A model generated the notes under the pieces. The model saw only the letters and a list, made by a program, of their open reading frames with translations, was not told the origin of the DNA and searched no databases. A DNA stretch of 64,000 nucleotides from Boesenbergia rotunda (Eukaryota > Streptophyta > Magnoliopsida > Zingiberales > Zingiberaceae), in the NCBI GenBank assembly GCA_024364735.1, contig JAGFNQ010008292.1, forward strand, positions 126,800 through 190,799, read 5' to 3'. Shown in pieces: positions 43,994-55,761 of the stretch; position 1 is the stretch's first letter, and each line of letters opens with the position of its first letter. The position numbers and the translations under genes are program-made.

Positions 43994-46900
43994 TCAATCT
44001 CTGCCTGTGACTTCGACTAAAGCAGTTTTAAAATTTGGGAAGGCGTACCGCCTCAAGGTCTGCAGCGTGTATTCAGCATAAAGATCCCTACAACAAGAAC
44101 CATAAACCATGATTTTCAATTATTCAAGGATTTATTAGATGAGATGATCAAGATACACGAGTCAAATGTGTTTTAAGTATGAAATTAACCTACCAGTGTT
44201 CTGTTAGTGTGTTAGATAAACTACTATTTACTGAAGTTTGATACATTCTTGGTTTCTTTTTGAAAGTTTTACTGAATTAAACAGAAATTAAGGGTAAATG
44301 CATTTGACAAAAAGAAAAAAACCCTGTATGTAATACTGAGCAAGCTTACATTGAATACTGAATGGCTTCTGAGCGGTAACTGCCGGCAAAATTCATTGAC
44401 AGCAACCTCTTTATTCTCATTCTTTTTGTCTGAAGAGTTTGTCAAGAACCTAGAATTTCATCACTGGAGAAAAAACTTAAACACATGCAGGAAGCATAAT
44501 GAAAAAATATTTAAAGATGGTACAAAAGGATACAGTCTTCAAAGAAGCGTCTTATTTCAGCAAGACGATATGGAGATAACTCAGTAAGGTTATTGAAGTG
44601 ATGGAACTCTGGATCATCAGCACAAACTGCAATAATCTATCATCTTTTTTCCCCTGATCAATCATAGGCATAAGACCAATGGCCCGGGCTCGTAGAAAGC
44701 ATCCAGGAAGAACTGGTTCCTATTCATAGGTGATTTTCCATAAAATAAGCACCATCCTCATCAATGAAACAGTAGTAAACATAAGATATAAGGCATAGTA
44801 TTAAATAGCTTTTAGCAGTAGGGTTCAACCTGCATGAGGACCAGAACATCCATTGGATCATTGTCTTCGCAAAGTGTACGAGGAATGAAACCGTAGTTAT
44901 GAGGGTATACCACTGAAGAGTACAAGATGCGATCAACCTGAAATGTCTCCAGTGATTCAGTATAGTATCAATAGAAAAAAATTTACACATAAAATCAACA
45001 AAAAAACTCACATAATAGCATGCAATGGTGTTTAAAAGTTTGAACATAAAATTTAAATATTAGCCGGTATCTTATCAGACTACTTGTTGAGGAATGTAGA
45101 AGAGTAAAACAAACCTTAATCAGCCCTGTCTTTTTGTCAAGTTCATATTTCACTTTACTTCCTTTCGTGATCTCCACAACCTAATGTTAAAAAATGGGAT
45201 GACTTGATATGAAACATAACCAAAACAGATTACAGAAATCAACTTCGATAAATGAAATGACTTGATATGAAACATAACCAAAACAGCTTAATATGATTGA
45301 TTTTTGTGTCTGTGGCATACTATTGTTATAAAAAAATTGATTTGCAAAAATCTAGTGAGCCAAAAACAAGACCAGGCAGAATTATCTACTAGATGGAAAT
45401 AGAATTCCATCCTCTCAGTGACCTAATCCTTCAAATCAAAGCTAGAATGTTTGTGCATAACTGTCTCATTCTATATATCAGTAGTTTATTCATCTATTTG
45501 GATTTGTGCCTTATCAACTTTTCTAGGGCTGTAAATGAATAAGATGTTTGCGAACAAGTTCAATGCTCAGTTTAGTAAGTGTTTTTATGTTCTTTTTGAT
45601 AGGAACTTGTTAACACTAGTAATTTCTCTATAATTTTTTTTAATATAATTTATCTATAGCATGCTAAAATTGAGGAAATGGTATACTTGATTTATTAAAT
45701 CAATATTTTGATTAAATATAACACAATAGTATTTGTTTAGTTGAGCTTGATAAAAAGTTCTAGCTCGACTCAAGCTTGTAAAAGAGTTCTACTTGGGTCA
45801 TTTACACCCTTAAACTTTTCCACTCAAGGTTTACTGTTATCAGAACAATTCCACTGACATTTAAACCTTATTTTTCTCTGAAACTCTAGTTTAAAAGTCA
45901 AATACTTGCAGTTCCTCACATTGAGTAAATACTTGATTATTGACATCAGTTCATATTTGTCAAATAAAACCACACCTTTCAGTTTGCATTTTCTTCACGT
46001 GAGGGAAGGAAGGCAATTTGGCCCACCCACTAATGGTGTTATATCTTGCAATTATGATAGTTGATTTAATATGCCTACTCGATATGAGTTCAAAGAAACA
46101 AAAATACTTACAACATTGAACACAGCAGGGGCCTCAGGACCTAAACAGAAATTGTAGTAAGAAAACTCAAACTAGTGGATAAAATGTTGCCACTAAAACA
46201 TTAACTAAGTATCAACCTATTTCAAGATCATGCCAAGGATGAGCAGCCACTGATCTGCTGGACAATGATGATGATAATAGCCTTTCATTCAATCTTGAAG
46301 CTGCATGTTTCTTTTTGTCCTTTTCTTCAGTCGTATTTCTATATAATTAGCAGTTGACAATCAGGGATTAACGAGCTTATCTTGTTAACATGCCATTTAA
46401 AACAATCAAGCATTCGAGGAGTTGTCTCTTAACAGAAATCTTAAAATGAAATTTTACCAAACTGAAGAAGCATGATGGTTGCTATCAAACAAAGTTTCAA
46501 ATTCAACACACATCCTTCCCAACTATGATAGTTAATGAACAAATGAGCTTCTGTAAGATCCAAATTGTAAATAAGAAAATTAACAAGTGTAGCCAAATTA
46601 GAGTAGAAAATTCAGAATTCATAATTGCATATAGTTTTCTTGTCGTATACTGCTTTAAGTTATCACTGCTTATAGTCCATGAGTGAATCAAATTTTGTTC
46701 TTGCCTTGTTATTGAAAAAAATGGGGCAATCATTGTTACCCTGTAGATTATAGTAATTCAGTGATAGTACATGAGCAGTGGTAAGGTAGAATATTAGATC
46801 GCCACATTTCCAAATTTTATTCTTCCGTACCAATACAGAAGGTCACATCACTTAGGAAAACCTAATGAAAACGAATCCTTTTCTTCGGCAAGTTCAATCT

Positions 46901-47248
46901 ACCAGAATTATTATATCAAGCGATAATTCAGGTATAGTTCAAATTTTACTAAATCTTCTGAGAGAACCTAACATCTTTAACTGCTGCACGCCAATCTGGC
47001 AAAATCTACCTATCATTCTATCGTGAACAAGGAAATAATTCGTCGAACACGAAGATCAATACACCTGAAATGCAATCAAGAAATTTATCCAGAAAACCAA
47101 AGAGAAAGTGGCTCGACCCACCGATCTAACCAGAAAAATGAAAAGGAGGAAGTAATCGGGGAAGAAAAACAAGCAACCTTTCTCGTCGATGAGTATATTT
47201 CGTGAAGATCAGGAGAAGGAAGAGGAGAACGAATCCGGAGAAACGCAT
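43994..47248 (-). pseudogene. PPA: soluble inorganic pyrophosphatase, seven coding exons, frameshifted
   Basis: Cytosolic enzyme that splits pyrophosphate to phosphate. Exons (minus): 47248-47178, 46338-46217, 46140-46112, 45180-45115, 44937-44830, 44719-44534, 44429-44350, then 44087 to a stop at 43994. All introns have GT-AG borders and phases fit. Core pieces: HPWHDLEIG, EITKGSKVKYELDKKTGLIK, YPHNYGFIPRTL, and the signature EDNDPMDVLVLMQ with its metal-binding Asp residues. In the 44719-44534 exon one base is missing after GATGAT (about 44636), leading to TAA at 44552. The next exon has a second length change after VAVNEF, and the usual stop after LRR is lost. The start ATG at 47248 is inferred. 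It is either a decaying copy or a gene with assembly errors. Confidence 0.82.
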
Positions 47249-47480
47249 AGAGGCGGAGGGCAATGGCGTTACCTCGACGAAGCAATGTACGGGAAGTAGT
47301 TGAAGCGAAGTGAAGCTTCTCCGCCACGTTTGATCGAAGAGGGAGGGCGGGGAGCCGCGTGTTCGTGTTCATCGTTTCCGGAGGAAGATGAATGGCGGTA
47401 ACCTCGCCGCATGGTGCAGCAGTGACATGACAGATTGAACCAGGGATGCAAACTAATCAAGCGGTTTACGAGACGAATCA
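47249..47480 (-). promoter_or_regulatory. 5' UTR and promoter area of the pyrophosphatase gene
   Basis: GC-richer than its surroundings, with several upstream ATGs (for example near 47372) in a different frame. No clear TATA box was found. Transcription would run leftward. Confidence 0.35.
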
Positions 47481-49944
47481 AATATATTCGTGTACTTGAT
47501 TCGTATTTAAAATTATAAAATTCGAGTCGAAATTGAAACTATTTAATAATTTTTTCAATCAAATTCGTACATATAATATTTTACTCCATTCTTCACGAGT
47601 CGATCATGAGCCATACAAATCCAACTTTGATTATTTTTACGCCATTTTAATTTGCTCAAATTAAGTTCCAATAATTTGAATCAAAACTATAATTCAATTC
47701 TATTCGAATTAGTGTTTGAATAATTCAAATCGAGAGTCGAATATTATTTTAAATTGAGTTCGAGTCAAAATTATTTAAATTTTCAAATTTTAAATCGAAT
47801 TACTTAAATATCAATATTTTCATATTAATATTATTCAGTTAGATTTGCAACCCCTATATTAGACGGTAGTGCGACGCCTTCAAAAATAATGCTATTTAGC
47901 ACACAAATATTCTTATAGAGTACAACATATTAAGTTTTAGAACTAACAAAGTCTTAAATATGATAATTAAATTCTAAAAATTTATGAGAAAGTAACGTTG
48001 TAAGATGTTTTAGGCATTTTCGAAATTTATGAGGATAAACGGGATAAAATGGGTCTATTTTAAATCCATGAATTAAATGAGGAAAAGTTTAATAGTTATA
48101 AATCATTTTAATTGCTTTTCTTTTACATCCTGACTCTTTCTCTCATTGTTGTCGACGCTCCTCTTTCTCGATCGATGTCGACCAGCTTAGCAGACTGCCA
48201 ATCGACGTCGATCCTCCTCTTTCTCTCATTGTCATCGGCATGCTGCCAATACCTGTCTTCTCAGTGACAAATTTGGGCAAAACTGGACAGGGGAGTGATG
48301 CTGGTACCAACCCAGGTAGGGTTCTGATTGGATTACAGTTTTGATGGAAGTTATTGTTGTGGATTGGATCTGTTTGAATCTGATCATGAATTGTGTGGAT
48401 TTAGAATGACGGTTGTGGTGGAATTATGTAGGGATTTAGGTGTTGTTCTCTTGAGGTGTCCCAGGCACATTGCGAGTGTCTGATCGGCTGGAGTTGAGCT
48501 CTCCCTGTTCAGATTAGTTTTTCTTAGAAAACTTCTATAAATCGTAGTGGATGCCTTCTGTTCGTTTTGTTTTTCTGCCCCTGTGATACTGCCTTGAGTT
48601 GGTACACTGTTCTGATCAGTGTGGCAATTCAACTGTGAAAGGGTGATGTTGTGAGGGTTAGAATTGTAAACTAAATCTCTGGTTTGGATCATGAGGTTAA
48701 TTGTTTTACCATGTAAGGTTTTGGTTGAGTTGAGATTAGGTTTAATAAAGGATTTAAACCTAATAACCTAAACTTGATAAAGTTGAATTTGAAATAAACC
48801 AAAAATGAACCTGAACCTTAATTACGCGGGGTAATTAGGAATCTTTTATTTAATTAGATGTAATTAAATGAAAAGAAAATGATTAGGTTAACCCTAACAT
48901 GGTTTAGGGATTAATTAACTAGTTATTATTTTTTTATAATAGCTAATTAAATATGTCTTTGATACAGGGACCTAACTTGGATTTATTGTTGTTGATTATT
49001 GGCGGGTGGTTCTCATTTGATACAGACTTCTTCTATTTGGAGGCGGGTACTTCTTGTTTATTTTTCTAGCTCCACTTTATTTTTATGCATGACTAGCTTA
49101 TATTATGTACAGTAGGTTTTGTTTACCTTAAATCTACTACCGTTTGTTATCCTGCTTGATACTTATGCTTGATCTTGGATATGATCTAGATTTCTTTCCA
49201 TACAGTCTCGCTTATTGCTATTTGATTCTATATAGTATCTGTGTGAGCATGTATACTTAGATAGGGTAGCAGCCACTGTATGGTTGTATCGATTTGATTC
49301 TAGCTATACTTGCATGTGTACCTAGATGTATGATAATTAGGTTTTGATACATGTTTTCGACCTGTGCATGTTAGGTTGAGTTATGTGTTGATGACCTGAT
49401 AGGAGTTGCATGTGTTAGGGTCATGCATCATCCCTGCATTGTTGCATGCCGGTGATCAGCGACTCTCTTGTGGTTAAGTCTATCGTCTTGCGACACATGA
49501 TATTCACACACGACCACTCATGGGTTAGTGGATACCGTTGGGTGTGTGCATTTTCTTTGTACTGCTCCATTCAACCGCTCATGGGTAGTGGTTTTGGAGC
49601 ATGCTAGCAGGCAGGAATCCCTCCTCTTCCCATAGACCAGAGGAGATGAGAGAGATATCTCCTCTATATATACATGGGGCAGAGTGTTTACTCCACCAGC
49701 ATCCTATCCACTCGGTCACTCAGGAGCAATGATGGTAGAGTGCGGATAGTGTCACAGCTCTACCCACTCGGCCGATGCATATGACATGCCTCAGTGGTTG
49801 GACTAGTGTCAGGGGTGACAATGTTATTGTATCATGTGCATATGATGCATTTGTGTATTTGATTGTGATTGTTGCATATGTTTGACATGCACATACAGGA
49901 TATACCATTTGTATGGACACTTGCTCGTATGATACGAGCCCTTT
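47481..49944. other. no gene seen; AT-rich, then unclassified repeat DNA
   Basis: 47480-47850 is dense in TTCGAATT/AATTCGA phrases. 48100-49944 looks like transposon or promoter-like DNA and is the left half of the target of the hAT insertion. A TATATATACATGGGG phrase lies near 49665. I could not assign a family. Confidence 0.3.
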
Positions 49945-50062
49945 CTTATCAGCAGTGGCGTAGCCAGAAATTTTAATAAGAGGGGGCAAATTCAATAAAT
50001 TAACAAAAATAATATAACACAAAAAATGTATAATAAAAGTCATATATTAGCTTCATATATTT

Positions 50063-52432
50063 TTACAATATCACTCTTCGAGATTTCATACTTTGAAAAT
50101 GCTGAATAATAGTTTCATTATCAACGGTATCAAACACATCTCGCTCAATATATGGTATCAAACAATCATTTACCATATCATCTCCTAACCGATTTCGAAG
50201 TGATGTTTTGATTATTTTCATTGCTGAAAATACTCTTTCCACAGTTGCAGTTGCAACAAGTAATAACAATGCTAATTTCAAAAGTAAATATACCAAAGGA
50301 TATAGACGATGTTTCTTCAATTGAACCATCCTTTTAGCAAGCTGGCTAATCCCCATAATCTCAGAAAACTGATTGCCACTCCGCATATCAAAAATAAAGT
50401 TATCAAGTTGATGCTCAAGATGCATTAACTCTATCGAGGAAAAATCTGATGGATAAAACTCAGCAAACTGAAGCAATTTTCTTTTATCATAAGCAGAGAA
50501 TGAATTTGATGGATCAAGATAAGCCATACATAACAACAATTCTGTGTTCACCTCGTTAAACCGACTGTTCAACTCTTGAAATTGCAAATCTATTACTTCA
50601 TAAAACGTTTCAACGCGGTAATAGTGAAGATTTGTCCTTCCTTCAATATTTCGTCGTGATCTCCCATGGGAAACGAATAAGTCTTCCATATGCGGGGTGA
50701 CTATCTCATATTTAACACAAAATAAAGAAACTTCATTCAGTAACAAATCTCAACCATCATCTCTCATGGTTTGCAGTTGATGTTTGCTTGATCTTACAAG
50801 AATCATGGCATTTATAATGTCTTGATCTTTCCTATGTAAAGCTTGTGATAAATCATTTGTGATTCTTAAGATATTCTTCATTAAGTGCATCTGAAATATA
50901 AACTCATATTTTCCAATCAATTCTAATAGATTATTTGCTTGTGCCCTTTGCTTGTGATCTTTTCCCTCCTCTTCAACAAATAAAAGGATATCAATAATTG
51001 AAGGATACAAGCATATCAAACTCAACAATGTATTATAATGTGAATCCCAACGTGTACTCCCAGCTCTTTTTAATGTCTTCTCTTGATTCATACCTTGTCC
51101 AGTGAAGATATCACCATTATCAATTCCTTTAATAACCTTTTCAAATTGTTTCTCATGAAGTATGTCTCTTCGCTTGCATGACGCTCCAACAATATTGTTT
51201 AATTGTGCAACCATGTCAAAAAAAGTAGAAATTTTCATGTGATTTTCAGCAACAGCTACAAGTGTAAGTTGCAGTTGATGAGCAAAACAATGAACATAAT
51301 AAGCAAACTTATTCTTCATCATAATTAAGCTTTTTAAGCCATTGAATTCTCCTCTCATATTGCTAGCTCCATCATATCCTTGCCCTCACAAATTAGATAT
51401 AGATAATCCATGTCGGCACAATAAAGAATCAATAGCAGTCTTAAGTGATAAGGCAGTAGTGTCGCTTACATGTACAATGCCTAGAAAGCGTTCAACAATA
51501 TTTCCCCTTTCATCTACAAATCGTAAAGCAACTGTCATTTGTTCTTTAACAGATATATCACAAGCTTCATCAACCAATATAGTAAATAATTCATCACCAA
51601 GATCTCCAAGAATAGAATTTGTAGTTAAATAGGCAATAGATCTGATAATATCTTGTTGAATATCAGGCGATGTCAATTTGAGGTTTGAGGGAGCATTGTC
51701 CAGTGTAACTCTATTGATATCTTCATTATGGTCAGCAAGAAATCTTAACAGTTCAAGAAAATTACCCTGATTGAGTGAGTTTGTTGATTCATTATGACCA
51801 CGAAATGCTAATCCTTGACGCACAAGGAATCTTATACAATCAATTGATGCTGTCAAACGAACACGATAATCGGCAGCTACTTGACTAGATTGATTGACCA
51901 AACAAGTTTCAATATGTTATTTTTGATTCATCAAGTCATAAGCTGCCATCATACACCTATTGTGAATACTGCTCTGATTTCCAACATGTTCATGAAAATT
52001 TTCTTTTTTTCTCCAATTTTTAAATCCCTCAGTAACAAAAGAATCTCCACCACTTTGACCACCATGATCTGCTTTGAATAAATAACAATAAAGACAAAAG
52101 GTCGCGTCTTTTGCGATGCTATATTCTAGCCAATTAGGATGAAGACTAAACCATATAGCTCTAAATCTTCGTTTCTCCTTTGAACAAGAACGCCAAGGAA
52201 ATTCATAATTCTTAGGCTGAAACGGACCTTTTTGCAAATAGTAACGTCGAACAATCTCCCTTTCATTAATATTATACTCAAGGATATGCTTTCTTAGACC
52301 AGGATCACTAGGATACTCATTTGAGTCCACATTAGGAGCAAGTGGTGGAAGAGGCGGAGGAGGAGGTGGTGGAGGAGGAGATGATTTGTTTGAAGTAGGT
52401 TCATCACGTATTTTCTTAAAATACCTCAACAT
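50063..52432 (-). pseudogene. hAT transposase (TTF zinc finger, DUF4371, dimerisation), three nonsense codons
   Basis: Transposase of the ZMYM1-like plant hAT group. The likely start is ATG at 52432 (MLRYFKKIRDEP); the open frame begins slightly upstream. Order: a Pro-rich stretch (residues about 20-35), a TTF-type zinc finger (RFRAIWFSLHPNWLEYS, then CLYCYLF), a DUF4371 region (51901-51386, FLGIVHVSDTTA), the GYDGASNM motif and CFAHQLQLTL with RAGSTRWDSHY (51380-51000), and the C-terminal hAT dimerisation region TATVERVFSAMKIIKT, ending at 50063. The entire length is in one frame with only three stops: TAA 51917, TGA 51386, TGA 50750. Each fits a single C-to-T or G-to-A change from Gln, Arg and Trp. 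Confidence 0.93.
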
Positions 52433-52483
52433 TGCAATTTCACCTAATTGATCATCAACATAATATTTTAGAAACATAATCAC

Positions 52484-53454
52484 CTAATTTAATGATACCA
52501 TTTTCTAACAATTCATATTAAAAACAAATAACAAACGAAATTGATAAAACTAACTTGAGAGTGAATGACATTTTATTTTTCACATATATTGATAGAGATA
52601 TTAAGTCAAATCAAATATCAAATTTGATCGTCAATAAAATTAATCACATTAATATAACAAATCACACATCAAATGAACGGAAGATTTTAATATATTTGTA
52701 AACATTTGACATACTTGACTAGTAAACAAAATCATAAATATATGTAAAATTAACACTATAAATTTTTTAAATACTTAAATTAGTAATGGAAAGAAATCAA
52801 GCAAGAAAATTTTACCTCAATAAAAAACGTGTTGTGGAGCGCCGGCGAAACGATGACGATAGCGTAAATAGCAAACGACAACGGCGCTAGCAACGACGTG
52901 CGGTGTGCCACGACAACAACATGGATGACAATTGACAACAAAAACAATGTGCGATGAAAGATTTTGAGGGTAAAATTAGGATTAAAAAAATAAAATAGGA
53001 ATTAGGGGAGGAAGAAGAATCTGAGATAAAGAAAAAAAGAAAGGGAATTAGAGGAGGAAAAAGAAAAAGGGAGAGGGAAAAAACAAGGTTCGATGGGGAA
53101 GGGGAGAAAAAATTTCAGGGGAAAAAAATCGATGGACCGTGAGTCCGTGACCGGCGTGAGAGAACAAAAAAAACGAAACCGTGAGAGGGGACGGCGTGAA
53201 AAACACGAACAGAAGGAAGGGGTTTTTTTTAATTTTTCCTTTTTTAACGTTTCATTTCATTGGTTTGTCGATGGACTTTTCCAATGATTTCATTGGGTTT
53301 TTTCAAATAAGTCCAGCAACTTTTAAATATTCCAACTAAGTGTTTTTTAATTTATTTTCATAATATTAATTTTTTTCCCTCAAAATCCAGGGGGGGCGGT
53401 CGCACCCCCCCCCCCCCCCCCCCCCCCCCGGGGCCCAACGTGGCTACGCCAGTG
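52484..53454. other. non-coding right arm of the hAT element
   Basis: AT-rich, then purine-rich (52980-53220), ending in a pure C run at 53405-53429 and the inverted repeat. It would hold the transposase promoter. No gene was found. Confidence 0.5.
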
Positions 53455-53462
53455 CTTATCAG

Positions 53463-53944
53463 GATAGACTAATTTCTGATATGTACAGTTATTTGTTACT
53501 TTCAGTTATGCATATTTTGATATTCCTGCCAAGACTGTATCCTGTTGTTTCTGTAAAGCTTATTCAGCTACTTTTTCTGTCATGCATATCTTTTTCTATA
53601 CCTGCAGAGTCCACTTGGACTCACCACCCATCATAATGTTTTGTTTTCAGGTTGATAGATCGCCGAAGGAGCCCAGTTGCTAGTCCTGGGTCCCCACGAC
53701 TCCATTTGATGGGTGCTTCCTCGTGTTCCATTTTCTTTTATAGCATGCTCTATATTGTGTATTTCATTTTTACATCGTGGACTTGTATTTGTGATCCATT
53801 CGTGCGGTATTATATTTTTGAGTCCTTTATTGAACTTTGTGTTGTTGTTTTTACTGGACACCTGCCCCGGGGTAGCTCAGATGAGTTTTACGATTTTCCG
53901 TACTATGATGTCTTTATTTCCTTATGATATATATTTGTTTTGAG
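53463..53944. other. right half of the hAT target, unclassified
   Basis: Continues the DNA left of 49945. An intron-like or element-like text with no motif. The frames at 53652-53943 carry no recognisable domain. Confidence 0.3.
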
Positions 53945-54449
53945 TAGGGTTGTGTAATCGGTTTAAACTGAACCGACTGAACCGATTAAACTCAAAATCG
54001 AATTGACCAAACTTTTTTCGAACCGAACCGAACCGAACTTTTTAAAAAACCGAATCGACCGAATTGATAAAATATCAGTTTATTCGATTTTCGACTGAAA
54101 TAATTGAATTTTTCGATTCGATTTGATTTGGTTCTGGTTTAATTTGGTTTGATTCTAATATGGTTTGGTTCAACTCATAATATCGATTTGATTTGTTCCG
54201 ATTTGATTCATTTCAATTCATAATATTAATTTAGTTTGATTTCGGTTTGATTTTATTTTGTTTAATTCTTATTTGGTTCGGTTCTAATTTGGTTCAGTTC
54301 AATTCAAAATATCAGTTTAATCGAATTTCAATTTTTAAAATCGAAACCGAACCGATTAAACTGATATAACCGATATTTTTGAGAAAAAAACGAACTTCCG
54401 AATTAACTAAAACAAACTTTTAAGTTCGGTCGGTTCGGTTGGTTAGTTC
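53945..54449. repeat. ACCGAA/TTCGGT-rich inverted element (MITE-like)
   Basis: Dense in AACCGAACCGAA on one side (53965-54060), TTTGATTTGGTT(C/T) in the middle, and GAACCGATT then TTCGGTCGGTTCGG at the end. The overall arrangement is an imperfect inverted repeat. It is cut by the solo LTR at 54450 and its last bases lie at 55372-55390. There is no coding region. Confidence 0.55.
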
Positions 54450-54825
54450 TGTTGAGGCAATCGACCCAAGAATGATCGAGAAGATTATGGTTTTGATGTG
54501 TGTGTGCCAATATGTTTAAGGTTAGGGTGTTGTGTTGTATTTGATATGTGTGATTGAGTTTGCAGGACTTGGAGAATCACACATGGAGAACATATCCGAG
54601 GGACGAGAGCCGAGGGAGGAGGACTCCAAGGACAAGCCGGGAAGTGGACTTTAAGGGCACATGTGAAGGGGTGGCATGGAGGCAAGCCAAGGGATGACTT
54701 GTGTACGCATCCAAGGGACGATAGCCAGAGGAAGAAGACTTCAAGGGACAAGCCAAGGGAGCATACCTGAAGGCACACGTGAAGGAGAGTATTCGGAGTG
54801 AATGTAAGTGAGTGGAGAGGCTGGG

Positions 54826-54970
54826 CAGTCGACTGGTAGAAAGGCAGTCGACTGCCAAAACTCACAGAAAGTTTTCAGCCTCGGACCAGTCGACTGACCC
54901 AGGAGCAGTCGACTGGTCATCCCCAAAAACTAGTCGTTGGCTGATCATCCCCAGGGGGCAGTTGACTGGT
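54826..54970. repeat. CAGTCGACTG palindromes of the solo LTR
   Basis: Five units (CAGTCGACTG four times, CAGTTGACTG once), flanked by GG/CC or GA variants so that several extend to 12-14 bp. The last unit is about 45 bases upstream of the TATA box. Confidence 0.88.
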
Positions 54971-55007
54971 GCGGGGCTGGATAGCTTGCGAAGTTGTCAT
55001 GTTCTCT

Positions 55008-55014
55008 TATAAAA
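55008..55014 (+). promoter_or_regulatory. TATA box of solo LTR
   Basis: TATAAAA in CTCTTATAAAAGGGGAC, shared with the minus-strand copy at 5185. Confidence 0.7.
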
Positions 55015-55537
55015 GGGGACTTTTTGGCACGAGGAATGTACGGTTTTTTACTGTACCAAAGTGCTGCTAGTGCCCCGAGTGATTAGATCTTCCCCTCGTG
55101 TTGATTTGCATCTTATAAAGAGGAAGAAGACGACGTTGTAAAGGTTTCTCCACCTTGAAGGAGGTTTTCATAGTGGAGAGTGTGCAACCGTGTGGATCTT
55201 TGGATTAGTCACCTTTCGGGGTGGATACCAAGTAAAAATCTGTGAGTTAGCATTGAATCTCATATTTTCAATTATATTGCTTGTATTTTGCTAACAATTT
55301 TATAGAGAATTCGACAAAGTGTTATTCACCCCCCCCCCCCTCTCTAGCAACGCACTCGATCTATCAAGTTCGGTTGGTATGACACTTTTGCGCTTGTCGT
55401 TAGAGCGTGCACGACAACCTTTAGAACAAAGAGTTTGTGATATGAATAAGAGATATGGTAGAGTTTGGGACTAAGATGAAAAGGTTTTGCAATGCACAGG
55501 GTAGGTACAGAAAACATAGGATTGAGAAGAGAAAATA

Positions 55538-55761
55538 TTAGGGGGCGTTCGGTTTACTCCATTTTCTATTTTTATTTTTTAAAAAATCGTATTTTCTCAT
55601 TTTCTGAAAAATGATTTTATTTCATTCTCTAGTTTTCTAGAAAATACTATATCTTTTTCTGGAAAACAAGACTGGAAAATACAAACCAAGTACGTTTTCT
55701 AGAAAATCACATTTTCTACGAAAAATGAAAATGAAAAATAAACAAACCAAACGCTCCCTTA
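55538..55761. mobile_element. Tourist-like MITE, 218 bp, TSD TTA
   Basis: The element runs 55541-55758. The ends are GGGGGCGTTCGGTTT and, reversed, GGGAGCGTTTGGTTT, with TTA duplicated on both sides. The interior is a near-palindrome of TTTTCTAGAAAA phrases, so the whole element can fold on itself. It is typical of PIF/Harbinger-derived MITEs. Confidence 0.9.

Larger units (their letters stand above)
49945..53462 (-). mobile_element. hAT transposon, 3.5 kb, TSD CTTATCAG
   Basis: The element runs 49953-53454. Terminal inverted repeats are CAGTGGCGTAGCCA (left) and CACTGGCGTAGCCA (right, reverse complement), with one mismatch. The 8-bp target duplication CTTATCAG is perfect at 49945-49952 and 53455-53462, which is diagnostic of hAT. 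It holds one transposase frame on the minus strand. The right 900 bp are non-coding and end in a long C run (53405-53429). Confidence 0.96.
54445..55371 (+). mobile_element. solo LTR (917 bp), CAGTCGACTG family, TSD AGTTC
   Basis: The LTR runs 54450-55366, from TGTTGAGGCAATCGACC to CGATCTATCA, with TSD AGTTC at 54445-54449 and 55367-55371. Palindromes lie at 54826-54970, the TATA box at 55008-55014, and the C-run ATTCACCCCCCCCCC near 55330. It is the reference copy for the minus-strand fragment at 5008-8012. Confidence 0.93.
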
